Assembly (NCBI GenBank): GCA_021839785.1
Contig: JAKCAB010000337.1
Span: 1 to 11,055 of the forward strand
Direction: 5' to 3'
DNA length: 11,055 bases
From: a bacterium
GTDB taxonomy: Bacteria > Verrucomicrobiota > Verrucomicrobiae > Limisphaerales > J093
Of the stretch, positions 1-5,691 are shown in pieces. The position numbers were made by a program, and so were the translations under genes. Each line of letters begins with the position of its first letter. Within the stretch, counting starts at the first letter, position 1. The notes below the pieces were generated by a model. The model did not search any database. It saw nothing but the letters and a program-made list of their open reading frames with translations, and was not told the DNA's origin.

Positions 1-653
1 CCAATCCCCTCACCGTGCTGCGCGCCACGCGCGAACTCGCCACGCCGGTGTGCCTGGTCAGCTTCGACCGCACGCTGGCGCCGCTGCGCTTCGGGCTCGC
101 GCACGCGGAGCGCCTGCCGTACTTCACCGGTTACGAGGCGGCGGTGCGCTCGCTCTGCGCCGGGCGATCCGTCCAGTTCCTCAACGGCCGCCAACCGGTG
201 CGCTGGAAGGTGCACGTCGCCGATTTTCCCTGCTTGTTGAACAAACCCGCGGCCGAGGCCTGGCCCAAGCCGCACGCGATTTTGTACGACGCGTTCTCGC
301 CCGCACGGAATCCCGGGATGTGGACGCTGCCGCTGTTCGAGCGGTTGTTCCGGTTGCTTGAGCCGGCCCGCCCCTGCGCGCTGCCGACCTATTCGCGCAG
401 CACGTTGCTGCGCGTGACGCTGCTCCTGGCCGGTTTCTTCGTCGGCGCCGGCCAGGCCACCGGCGAGAAGGAGGAAACCACGATCGCAGCGAACATGCTC
501 GACCTGATCAAGCATCCCTTGGATCGGCGCTGGCTGGCACGCGCGCGGCGTTCCACCAGCGCCGAGCCGTTACGCACACTCGCCTATTGCCAGACCCGAC
601 TCGGATACGATACAATCGGCCGTCTCGAACAGCATTCGCAATTCTCACAATGA
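1..653 (+). CDS. MnmC-like (Methyltransf_30/DUF752) SAM-dependent methyltransferase, 5' partial
   Basis: This is the C-terminal part of a class I methyltransferase related to the methyltransferase domain of MnmC, which completes the mnm5 modification of wobble uridine in tRNA in the cytoplasm. The frame is open to the window edge (first full codon at base 3), and the GTG at 15 sits inside conserved sequence, so the real start and the SAM-binding glycine loop lie upstream. Family signatures are visible: LYDAFSPARNPGMWT (the D-x-F-x-P acidic loop after the substrate strand), then a YSRSTLLRVTLLLAGF segment, and GEKEETTIAAN followed by PLDRRWLARARRST near the end. No FAD-dependent MnmC1 oxidoreductase domain follows, so this would be a stand-alone MnmC2-type enzyme. 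The family call is strong. The exact substrate is inferred, since stand-alone members may have other targets. The stop is TGA at 651-653. Confidence 0.8.
   Translation, partial: NPLTVLRATRELATPVCLVSFDRTLAPLRFGLAHAERLPYFTGYEAAVRSLCAGRSVQFLNGRQPVRWKVHVADFPCLLNKPAAEAWPKPHAILYDAFSPARNPGMWTLPLFERLFRLLEPARPCALPTYSRSTLLRVTLLLAGFFVGAGQATGEKEETTIAANMLDLIKHPLDRRWLARARRSTSAEPLRTLAYCQTRLGYDTIGRLEQHSQFSQ
587..616 (+). promoter_or_regulatory. sigma70-like promoter inside the end of the methyltransferase gene
   Basis: A TTGCCA hexamer (587-592, one mismatch to TTGACA) is followed after 18 bases by TACAAT (611-616, one mismatch to TATAAT). This is unusually A/T-rich for the local composition. Transcription would begin near 623 and give a leader of roughly 125 bases before the GTG at 751. 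It would serve the small membrane protein and perhaps the TPR gene. This is consensus matching by eye, with no other support. Confidence 0.4.
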
Positions 654-687
654 ATCGCTTCGGGCAGCCACTTACTGGTCAGGGTCG

Positions 688-721
688 GAGACAGATTCCT
701 TCCGCAAGAGGAATCCCTGTT
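688..721 (+). repeat. hairpin of possible REP/RAYT-associated type
   Basis: The 73-base gap after the methyltransferase contains ACAG+ATTCCT (691-700), an 8-base loop, then AGGAAT (709-714), two bulged C, and CTGT (717-720). That gives ten pairs with one bulge. The preceding GGTCAGGGTCGGAGACAG resembles, from memory, the left arm of palindromic repeats mobilised by REP-associated tyrosine transposases, with a degenerate right arm here. It could equally be a weak terminator for the methyltransferase gene, but there is no T-tract after the stem. Confidence 0.35.
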
Positions 722-737
722 CGTCAATGGAGTCAGC

Positions 738-743
738 GGAGGG
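738..743 (+). promoter_or_regulatory. ribosome binding site deciding the GTG start at 751
   Basis: GGAGGG ends 7 bases before GTG-AAA at 751, ideal spacing for a Shine-Dalgarno site. The competing in-frame ATG at 727 has only AAGAGG 15 bases upstream, within a hairpin arm. The site therefore favours the shorter protein. Confidence 0.6.
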
Positions 744-750
744 CTTGCCC

Positions 751-1059
751 GTGAAATCGTCCTCCGGCAACGACCAGCCGAACCCTCCCGCGAGCGGTGG
801 GCGACCGCCTCAAAAGCGGCGGTTCATCCACTACGGTGGGCCTGCTCCTCGGAGTGCGGACTGGCTGGTCTTCGCGGTGGTGGCAGGTCTGGCGATTGCC
901 GCGGTGGTCATCATCCCCCCCGCGAATCGCGAAGACCGCGCATCCGCCACCAAGCTCAATCCTCCCGCCCGTGCTGCCACGGCTTCCAACACCGCTGCGG
1001 TGACAAACCTCGATGGTGTCGTCGCACCTCACGGCGACGACGTGAAGGTGGCGCCGTAA
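751..1059 (+). CDS. small single-pass membrane protein, unknown function
   Basis: I do not recognise this 102-residue protein. It has a hydrophilic Pro/Gly/Ser-rich N-terminus with a basic cluster (QKRRF at 21-25), one strongly hydrophobic helix from about W38 to I55, and an Ala/Thr/Asn/Pro-rich tail that looks disordered. The basic N-terminal side predicts N-in topology with the roughly 45-residue tail in the periplasm. GTG at 751 is preferred over ATG at 727 because of the well-placed GGAGGG. The downstream TPR gene has the same plan: a GTG-AAA start, a basic Pro-rich head, one helix, then an Ala/Pro/Asn-rich linker. The two may therefore be co-expressed or work together, but this is inference. 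Frame length, start and codon use support a real gene. Homology is untested. Confidence 0.6.
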   Translation: MKSSSGNDQPNPPASGGRPPQKRRFIHYGGPAPRSADWLVFAVVAGLAIAAVVIIPPANREDRASATKLNPPARAATASNTAAVTNLDGVVAPHGDDVKVAP

Positions 1060-1065
1060 GCGTCG

Positions 1066-1089
1066 GAGGCCCCCGCCTCGGCGGGCCTC
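1066..1089 (+). terminator. GC-rich hairpin after the small membrane protein gene
   Basis: Six bases after the TAA, GAGGC (1066-1070) pairs with GCCTC (1085-1089), and CCGCC pairs with GGCGG inside with a small bulge. The stem is strong, but no run of T follows, so it would be an imperfect intrinsic terminator or a pausing/stabilising hairpin before the TPR gene. Confidence 0.3.
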
Positions 1090-1121
1090 AACCATCCCGG
1101 CCAATCTCCCGCGAACAACGC

Positions 1122-1139
1122 GCGCGTTCAAAAACGCGC
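1122..1139 (+). repeat. perfect 7-bp hairpin upstream of the TPR gene
   Basis: GCGCGTT (1122-1128), loop CAAA, then AACGCGC (1133-1139) form a perfect stem. It lies 37 bases before the chosen GTG start, in the 117-base gap (1060-1176) that also holds the 1066-1089 hairpin and the palindrome at 1159. Its role is unknown. Only CTTCC follows, which is weak for a terminator. Confidence 0.35.
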
Positions 1140-1158
1140 TTCCTTGCGTCCCCGACAC

Positions 1159-1174
1159 CGGGCAAATTTGCCCG
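1159..1174. promoter_or_regulatory. perfect 16-bp palindrome abutting the TPR gene start (operator candidate)
   Basis: CGGGCAAATTTGCCCG reads identically on both strands. It ends two bases before the GTG at 1177, where the ribosome binding site would be expected, and no Shine-Dalgarno motif is seen. It could be a binding site for a dimeric repressor, or an RNA fold that masks the start. If translation instead began at TTG 1144, the palindrome would be coding. Its symmetry is certain, its function is inference. Confidence 0.4.
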
Positions 1175-1176
1175 CA

Positions 1177-2019
1177 GTGAAAACACCTCCGCGCAAACAC
1201 CGGGCCGGCCATGCCCACGCCGCTCGACAAGCGTCGAAGTCCCCGTCTGCGCGACCCGCGACGGGGTGGGTCCTCGCCTTCATCGGGGTCTTCTCCGCGG
1301 TGGCCGTCTTCGTGATGTTGCGCGAGCAAAGTCCGGGCACGAACGACTCCGCGCCGCGCACCCAGGAACCGGCTTCCCCGCCGGTCGCGGCCGCCCATGG
1401 TGGGACCAACGCCAGCGCCCCCGGAGGGCAGCGCGCCAAAGACCAGCAGGTGGCCGATCTGCTCGCGAAAGGCAACCGCGCCCTCGCCAACGGCCAGGCC
1501 GACGCCGCGGCGGCTGCGTACCGTGAGGCCCAGCAACTCGCCCCCAACGACGAAGACGTGCACTACAACCTCGGCATCGCCTTGTCGCGCCTCGGGCAAA
1601 CCAACCAGGCCATTGCGGAATACGAAGCCGCGCTCAAGGCCTTTCCCGATTACGCCGAGGCGCACAACAACCTGGGGAACCTGCTGCTCCGCGCGGGCAA
1701 AACCGACGAGGCCATTGCGCATTTCCGGGCCGCGATCAAGGCGTTGCCGGACTATGCCGCCGGCCACAACAGCCTCGGCAACGCTCTGCGCATCGCGGGG
1801 CAAAACGCGGAAGCGATCGAGCATTTCGCGAAGGCGGTCGCGGTGAACACCAACTATTGGGAGGCGCGGTTCAACCTGGCGAACCTGTACCGCAGCACCG
1901 GCCGCACCGAGGAAGCCGACCGCGAATACCGCGAGGTGCTCCGGCAAAAGCCCGACTTCGAGCCGGCCCGTCAGGCGCTCGCCAATCCTTCCGCTTTGCC
2001 TCCGGTTCCGCTGCGTTGA
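1177..2019 (+). CDS. membrane-anchored tetratricopeptide repeat protein
   Basis: This 280-residue protein has a basic, Pro-rich head, a single transmembrane helix at about 31-48 (WVLAFIGVFSAVAVFVML) and an Ala/Pro/Gly-rich linker to about 88. Five 34-residue TPR units follow from about residue 92 to 261, with a partial sixth. The units show the canonical pattern, for example YNLGIALSRLGQTNQAIAEY and NNLGNLLLRAGKTDEAIAHF. TPR arrays are protein-binding scaffolds, and here the array should lie outside the inner membrane. The partner is unknown. Start: GTG-AAA at 1177 is preferred to TTG at 1144. Neither has a clear ribosome binding site, so 11 extra residues remain possible. It ends 46 bases from the convergent stop of the PD40 gene, and the TPR-containing genes across that junction make a related role conceivable. 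Confidence 0.85.
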   Translation: MKTPPRKHRAGHAHAARQASKSPSARPATGWVLAFIGVFSAVAVFVMLREQSPGTNDSAPRTQEPASPPVAAAHGGTNASAPGGQRAKDQQVADLLAKGNRALANGQADAAAAAYREAQQLAPNDEDVHYNLGIALSRLGQTNQAIAEYEAALKAFPDYAEAHNNLGNLLLRAGKTDEAIAHFRAAIKALPDYAAGHNSLGNALRIAGQNAEAIEHFAKAVAVNTNYWEARFNLANLYRSTGRTEEADREYREVLRQKPDFEPARQALANPSALPPVPLR

Positions 2020-2053
2020 CACCGGTCTGCCGTCGCTGGGAGGCGGTGGCGTC

Positions 2054-2067
2054 GAAGCCGGCGCTTC
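2054..2067. terminator. short hairpin between convergent genes
   Basis: GAAGC (2054-2058), loop CGGC, GCTTC (2063-2067) form a 5-bp stem in the 46-base convergent gap, reaching into the TGA stop of the minus-strand PD40 gene. It could act weakly in either direction as a terminator. No T-run is present on either strand, so support is thin. Confidence 0.25.
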
Positions 2068-3586
2068 ATTCGCGGCGCATCGCGGAGCTTGGTTCCTCGC
2101 CCGGTTTCTGCCCGGTTTGATCGACCGGCGTGATTACCTTTTGCGGACGGACCACGGCCCCGGCCAACCGCGCCGGGCTGACGCGGATGGGGCCGGCCAC
2201 GAACTCGGGCAGGTTGAAGGTCTGGATGCAGGCGTCGTAAAACGTCGGGTCTTCCTGCGGCAGCACAAACGGTTTGTGGAACGTCCCGGCCTCATCCACG
2301 TACGTGAAATGCGGGCGCGAGAAGACGCCATTGCCACGCTTGCTGCTGAAGACCACCCAGCGGCTGTTGCCAGACCAGCAATGCCAGGAGTCGGCCTGGT
2401 CGCTGTTGATCTCCAGCCGACGCGACTGGCGGGTGCGGAGGTCCATCAGGTACAGGTCGCTGTTCGGCTGGTAGATCGGGAAGTTGCCGTACTTGGCCAG
2501 CGTGTACAGCAGCCAGCGTCCGTCCGGCGAAACGCGCGGCTGCGCGGCGCTCAAGCCGGTTTCATCGGCGGACACCATCGTTTCCGGTTCGCCCCAGACG
2601 TTGCGCTCCAGATCGAAGCTTACCCGCATGAGATCGTAGCGGACCTGGCGGAAGCGCTCCTGTTTGAACTTCGGCGCGGCGCAAAAATAGAGGTGCTTGC
2701 CGTCGGGCGCCCACGACGGCCACGTCTCCTGGCGATCAGGCAGGGAGATCGGCGGGGGCATGACCACGACGTTAGAGCGGAGCCAATACACCGCCAGGTT
2801 CGACTCGGCATCGAACACGTCGCGGGTCTCGCCGACCGTGTGATAGAAGAGCGAGAGTTTGTTCGCCGAAAACGTCAACAGCTCGCCGCTGGGATGCCAG
2901 GCGAGGTAGCCGCCGGTTTTGTTGATGCGCGTTACCTCGTTCGACCGCACCAAAATCATCGGTTGCGGACCTTTCTGGCCGCGGATGTGGAATACGAACG
3001 TGTTCGGGTCGCGGTTCAGCGTGGTGTGGCAGTTCAGACAGCCGTCGCCGAAGTCGCGGTTCTCCAGCACCGGCGTCTGCCGGAAGCTTTCGAGATCGCG
3101 CTGATAAATGCCGATCTCGGAGTAGAAACTGTAGAGCGGCTTCAACAGGCGGTACACCAGCGTGCGGTCGAACGGCTCGCGAGCGACCTGATTCGTCACC
3201 GTGACGAAGCGTTGCCAGCCGCCCGCCGCGCTCCGCGCCAACACGTCGAAGTAGAGTGGCCCGCCGGCGTTGGTGGCGAGCAGGGTATGCCAAGATTGGA
3301 TTGGGATGTGGATGGCCGCCTCGCGACTGGTGAGTTCGAGGGGCGACCCGCGTTCGCCCCGGATGCGCACGGCGTAGGCTTGACCGGGTTCCTCGATGAG
3401 GAAGTTCAGCGGCGCGACGTTGGGCGGGATGACCGTCTCGGTGTAATCCGGGTGCAAGTGCGGCGGGCGAGGCACCAACGTGGTTGGTTCCGCGGGGAAG
3501 GCGCCCACGCTGGGCCGGCAGGCAGTGCCGGCCATCGCCAAGGCGGCGGCAAGCGCCAAAAGGAACGATGTGCGGGCGGCCTTCAT
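2066..3586 (-). CDS. TolB-like PD40 beta-propeller lipoprotein with one CxxCH haem-binding motif
   Basis: This 506-residue exported protein starts at ATG 3586, where a secretion signal begins (MKAARTSFLLALAAALAMAG) with a plausible but imperfect lipobox at Cys23. GGAG lies 4 bases upstream. The open frame reaches back to 3829, but that extension overlaps the preceding gene. C183-L-N-C186-H187 is a c-type haem motif followed by a TFVFHIRG segment. PD40/WD40-like blades follow, e.g. YLAWHPSGELLTFSANK (227-243), WPSWAPDGKHLYF (289-301), QPRVSPDGRWLLY (349-361) and a divergent one near 400-414. I recall similar proteins in Bacteroidota annotated as cytochrome-c-biogenesis-like lipoproteins. The expected location is the periplasm or an envelope leaflet. 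Its ATG overlaps the TGA of the upstream gene (ATGA, 3583-3586), so translation is probably coupled. Haem attachment and any redox role are inferred. Confidence 0.8.
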   Translation of the reverse strand: MKAARTSFLLALAAALAMAGTACRPSVGAFPAEPTTLVPRPPHLHPDYTETVIPPNVAPLNFLIEEPGQAYAVRIRGERGSPLELTSREAAIHIPIQSWHTLLATNAGGPLYFDVLARSAAGGWQRFVTVTNQVAREPFDRTLVYRLLKPLYSFYSEIGIYQRDLESFRQTPVLENRDFGDGCLNCHTTLNRDPNTFVFHIRGQKGPQPMILVRSNEVTRINKTGGYLAWHPSGELLTFSANKLSLFYHTVGETRDVFDAESNLAVYWLRSNVVVMPPPISLPDRQETWPSWAPDGKHLYFCAAPKFKQERFRQVRYDLMRVSFDLERNVWGEPETMVSADETGLSAAQPRVSPDGRWLLYTLAKYGNFPIYQPNSDLYLMDLRTRQSRRLEINSDQADSWHCWSGNSRWVVFSSKRGNGVFSRPHFTYVDEAGTFHKPFVLPQEDPTFYDACIQTFNLPEFVAGPIRVSPARLAGAVVRPQKVITPVDQTGQKPGEEPSSAMRRE

Positions 3587-5499
3587 GGATCTCCAGGGCG
3601 GGAAACGGTCGTTCGCGCACTTTGGCCGAACACCAGGTAGTACCAAAAAGTGTCGCCGAACTCGGGCGCCAGCGCGGCGCGCCCGGCTGCCGGATTCACG
3701 CGGTATCGCTGACTCGAGTCGGCAAAGCGTCGGTAACGTTCCACGGCGGCGGGGCGGATCTTGAAACCGTGCCAGTCCGCCTTGCCCTCCCCGGCTTGGT
3801 ACTGGTGGAGCAAAACGGCTTCCTCGCACGGACGTGGCAGGGCGGTGTAACCGAAGGACGCCAGCGGGGCCAGGTCCTGCACGAGCGGTTCCAGCTCCGC
3901 GTTCAACAATCGATGCGCGAGCAGGTAGGCGTAGGCCATCCGGTTGGTGCGGTTCGCGGCGAGCAACTGCTGCAACAGCATTTCCGTCGGCGCCCGGCCG
4001 GTGGCGAGGTCGGTTGTCGGCAATCGCGTACGGATCAGGCTGAGTTCCCCGTCGTTCGCCCCGCGGGGATCGACCGCCAGCGCCTGCAGCGCTTGCTCGG
4101 CCTTGGCCCGATGAAAGGGCGCGAGGCGCAGCCGATTCAGGAAAATCCGGGCGGCTTCCGGACGTTCTTTGAGAATATTGATGCGGGCCAGCAGACGCAG
4201 CGTGTTCGGGCGGGCGCCTTCCAGCTCGAGCGCCTCGTGGGCCATGTGCTCGGCCAGGTTCACCTCGCCCAACTCGAACAACGTCTGGCTGAGCGCGCGA
4301 CTCATCTCCAATCCCGCCTCGTAGCCGGGCAGGAGGTCCAACCCGCGATGCTGCGGAAACGAAAACAAATCCCCTGGCAACCTACCGGCGTAGTAGAGCG
4401 CGCGCATTAGGTTCAGCCGCGCGCCGGCGGTCCACGTGCGCACTTCCTTCGCCGCGGCCAGCGCCCGGTCCCAGTCGTGGCGTGCCGCGGAGCGGTCAAG
4501 CATCGCGATGGCCCGCCGCGACGTGTCGAGCGCCGCCCACATCACCGCGAAACCCGCGGCGAGCCCCAACGCCCACGTCGTCCAGAGCGGCCACGGTGTT
4601 GTGATCTCGACGCGACCGCGAGCCAACCGGGGCCTGACCGCCTCGAACCCTGCTCGCAGCGCCAGCCACAGGGGGACGAACGCGTAAGCCGTTGCGAAAA
4701 GCGCCCACGTCACTCCCCCACCCCAGTGACGCGCCGCCACCAACGGATCGAAGCCCGGTCGCAGCCAAGCCCACATTGGCACCATCAGCGCCGGGATCGC
4801 GCAGCTCAGCGCGAACCACGGTCGCCGCCGGCCCGCCAGTTCCGCGACTGCGACCGTCGCCACGAACAACCAGGTGGGGAACGTTCCCGCCGCGTAAAAC
4901 AGCGCCCCCGCCGCCAGTCCCAGCGCGAAAGGCCGCAGCGCATCGAAGCGGGGCGGCAGCGCCAGCCAGGCACCGGCCGCCGTCAAGCCCACCAAAATTC
5001 CCAACACCGTGGCTTCCACGTCGCCTTGATAGCGCCCTGGCATTGCCGCCAACAACATTAACAAGACCAGCCCGCCCGCCGTGGCGCCCCGCGCCGAAAC
5101 CTGCAGAAAGATCAAGCGGGCGCAGAGCAGAATGCCTGTCCACACAGCCGCGAGCGCGACCGCGCCGAGCGCATTGTAAAAGTTCAACTGGGCCAGCGCC
5201 GCGGCCGAGTACTGGAGCAACCCGCCGGAAACCCCTGTGAACTTCGCGAAAAACGGCGCATCGACGAAGAAAGCCGGCACCCCCAGTCGATAACGCAGCA
5301 TGGGCTGGACGCGCAGCCACAAGTGCAGTCCGGCGAGCACCAAGGCGACAGCCAGGCCAACCCACTCCGTGCCTCTCCACCTACCTTTGTTCGCTGCCGA
5401 ACGGGGAGCGAGTGAAGCGGCCGGTTTCGCAACGACCGGCACGGCGGCGGCGGGTTCTGTCCGCGGCGTGCTTTTGGCTCGGGTGTGCTTCTTAGCCAT
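3583..5499 (-). CDS. multi-pass membrane protein with helical C-terminal domain, resembles DUF6057
   Basis: This 638-residue protein has a Lys/Ala/Pro-rich cytoplasmic head (1-43) and about eight or nine hydrophobic helices, near 46-63, 109-134, 141-153, 163-181, 190-222 (probably two), 229-246, 264-283 and 304-323. From about 330 to 638 it is soluble and alpha-helical with degenerate TPR-like pairs (e.g. RALSQTLFELGEVNLAEHMA, LLARINILKERPEAARIFL). The layout recalls DUF6057, a Bacteroidota/Verrucomicrobiota family without known function. That match is from memory. No catalytic motif of a glycosyltransferase or transporter is recognised. The ATG at 5499 (MAKKHTR) is the first good start after the gap, with a poor ribosome binding site. 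The stop overlaps the start of the CxxCH lipoprotein by four bases, a strong sign of joint production. Confidence 0.75.
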   Translation of the reverse strand: MAKKHTRAKSTPRTEPAAAVPVVAKPAASLAPRSAANKGRWRGTEWVGLAVALVLAGLHLWLRVQPMLRYRLGVPAFFVDAPFFAKFTGVSGGLLQYSAAALAQLNFYNALGAVALAAVWTGILLCARLIFLQVSARGATAGGLVLLMLLAAMPGRYQGDVEATVLGILVGLTAAGAWLALPPRFDALRPFALGLAAGALFYAAGTFPTWLFVATVAVAELAGRRRPWFALSCAIPALMVPMWAWLRPGFDPLVAARHWGGGVTWALFATAYAFVPLWLALRAGFEAVRPRLARGRVEITTPWPLWTTWALGLAAGFAVMWAALDTSRRAIAMLDRSAARHDWDRALAAAKEVRTWTAGARLNLMRALYYAGRLPGDLFSFPQHRGLDLLPGYEAGLEMSRALSQTLFELGEVNLAEHMAHEALELEGARPNTLRLLARINILKERPEAARIFLNRLRLAPFHRAKAEQALQALAVDPRGANDGELSLIRTRLPTTDLATGRAPTEMLLQQLLAANRTNRMAYAYLLAHRLLNAELEPLVQDLAPLASFGYTALPRPCEEAVLLHQYQAGEGKADWHGFKIRPAAVERYRRFADSSQRYRVNPAAGRAALAPEFGDTFWYYLVFGQSARTTVSRPGDP

Positions 5500-5596
5500 C
5501 TGGGATCGCAGGCAGTTTGAGCGGCGCCCACGCCGAGCGCAAGCAAGACGCGATCAATGCCGGGCACCGAGCAGGCGCAAAGCCGGTCAAGTCGGA
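5500..5596. other. remainder of the 192-base intergenic gap
   Basis: This part of the gap between the SGNH/TPR gene and the membrane-protein gene lies outside the MITE. On the minus strand there is a TTGACC at 5589-5584 but no matching -10 at proper spacing. No good ribosome binding site is seen before the ATG at 5499. It contains TGA at 5589-5587, which was the upstream gene's stop before the insertion. Confidence 0.5.
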
Positions 5597-5605
5597 CCCG
5601 CGGTG
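5597..5605. repeat. left flanking direct repeat (target site duplication) of the MITE
   Basis: CCCGCGGTG here matches 5696-5704 exactly. Because the first or last bases also fit the inverted repeat, the true duplication may be 6 to 9 bases. An 8-base duplication (5598-5605 and 5697-5704) leaves symmetric ends starting GG. Confidence 0.75.
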
Positions 5606-5632
5606 GGTGGTGTCCTGATTTCAAATGGGTGG

Positions 5633-5654
5633 CTGCGCCGCGGCGGCGGCGCAG
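5633..5654. repeat. MITE internal hairpin 1
   Basis: CTGCGCCG (5633-5640), a six-base CGGCGG loop, then CGGCGCAG (5647-5654) make a perfect 8-bp stem. It directly abuts the second hairpin, so the two would stack at a three-way junction. Confidence 0.75.
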
Positions 5655-5674
5655 GGCGGTGCGGCAGCACCGCC
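5655..5674. repeat. MITE internal hairpin 2
   Basis: GGCGGTGC (5655-5662), loop GGCA, then GCACCGCC (5667-5674) make a perfect 8-bp stem. With hairpin 1 and the terminal stem it leaves little of the element unpaired. Confidence 0.75.
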
Positions 5675-5691
5675 ACCACCAAACCAGGACA

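Noticed and set aside
733..2022. 429-codon open frame on the minus strand
   Set aside because: It is antisense to the small membrane protein and the TPR gene. The translation is Arg/Gly/Val-rich without domains.
2117..3640. 507-codon open frame on the plus strand
   Set aside because: It lies opposite the PD40 lipoprotein, whose signal peptide, CxxCH and propeller motifs are clear. The plus-strand translation is low-complexity and Arg/Val-rich with no domain, typical of antisense to GC-rich coding DNA.
3587..3829. N-terminal extension of the PD40 protein to 3829
   Set aside because: The extension overlaps the end of the membrane-protein gene, is Arg/Pro-rich, and would bury the signal peptide that begins at the ATG at 3586.
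5641..5650. CGG trinucleotide run as a microsatellite
   Set aside because: It is only about three units and forms the loop and arm of a MITE hairpin.
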